Source: Candidatus Poribacteria bacterium (GTDB lineage Bacteria; Poribacteria; WGA-4E; WGA-3G). From it: a DNA stretch of 44,785 bases. The position numbers were made by a program, and so were the translations under genes. Positions within the stretch are counted from its first letter, which is position 1, and each line of letters opens with the position of its first letter. Below are positions 44,657 to 44,785 of this stretch, one piece after another. Below the pieces are notes generated by a model. It had not been told where the DNA came from. It saw only the letters and a program-made list of their open reading frames with translations, and did no database searches. Where the stretch lies: the NCBI GenBank assembly GCA_028820845.1, contig JAPPII010000032.1:1-44785 (forward strand), written 5' to 3'.

Positions 44657-44785
44657 TATGGTAAACCAGAAAAATAAATGAACATTTTACCCCGGCCTGG
44701 TAGGTGCGGTTTCTAACCGCACCGGTCCTGAATGTCTACGTAGTGTTTACATTTTGTTAGCAGTGATCAATATAGCTGCGAAATA
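44657..44785. mobile_element. Left end of a second MITE, cut by the window edge
   Basis: TATGGTAAACC (44657-44667) followed by AGAAAAATAAATGAACATT resembles the left end of the element at 38740. The interior keeps a GCGGTTTCTAACCGC hairpin. A right end is not recognisable before 44785. Confidence 0.5.

Overview
The window reads as a chromosomal segment of an uncultured diderm bacterium. A TonB/TonB-dependent receptor locus, HflKC, MinCDE and lipoproteins point to two membranes. The mix of a phytanoyl-CoA dioxygenase family protein, a Gfo/Idh/MocA oxidoreductase, a DUF6785-like membrane protein and many dispersed short palindromes (GCGAGG...CCTCGC) and decamer-like repeats recalls Candidatus Poribacteria. 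That assignment is an inference from gene content and was not tested. No tRNA or rRNA gene was seen.

Layout. 1-18.5 kb is mostly housekeeping and transport: a 5'-truncated katG, a UMF1/Atg22-type transporter, a minus-strand cluster (TonB-dependent receptor, beta-helix lipoprotein, small lipoprotein, TonB), a DGK1/SEC59-type lipid kinase, a MalK-type ABC ATPase, a Cof-type HAD phosphatase, minCDE, a larA homologue, a small unknown gene, a sugar nucleotidyltransferase and bioD. 18.8-33 kb is a complete type I-D CRISPR-Cas island: WYL regulator, two solo CRISPR-repeat-like elements, a DUF3800 gene, two tandem structured RNAs on the minus strand, cas3', cas10d, csc2, csc1, cas6, a cas4-cas1 fusion, cas2, leader and a 23-repeat array. 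33-34.3 kb holds a decayed hsdM and a HigBA-like toxin-antitoxin pair. 34.4-44.8 kb returns to metabolic and membrane genes: PhyH family, discoidin-like exported protein, hflKC, DUF6785-like protein, Gfo/Idh/MocA oxidoreductase and malate synthase G.

Most interesting system. Between the WYL gene and the cas operon lies what looks like a CreTA-type guard module in a type I-D system. A near-consensus promoter (TTGACC-17-TATAGT) is followed by two degenerate CRISPR repeats flanking a 46-nt guide. The first 11 nt of the guide match, without a gap, a site 9-10 nt downstream of the predicted start of transcription of the adjacent DUF3800 gene. That site is preceded by GTT, which fits the GTN/GTH PAM reported for type I-D. 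After a one-base gap the match resumes (10 of 11). The likely reading is that the I-D effector, loaded with this RNA, represses the DUF3800 gene, so loss of the cas genes would derepress it. Downstream of DUF3800, two 108-bp-spaced RNAs with covarying stems, their own minus-strand promoter (TTGACT-17-TATACT) and hairpin-plus-T-run terminators resemble the structured RNAs known to accompany DUF3800 genes. Whether DUF3800 is a toxin here is an inference.

Broader regulatory patterns: several genes (UMF1 transporter, bioD, the HigB-like toxin) have a -10 box only 6-10 nt before the start codon, suggesting leaderless mRNAs. glcB instead has a 118-nt leader that can fold into three hairpins.
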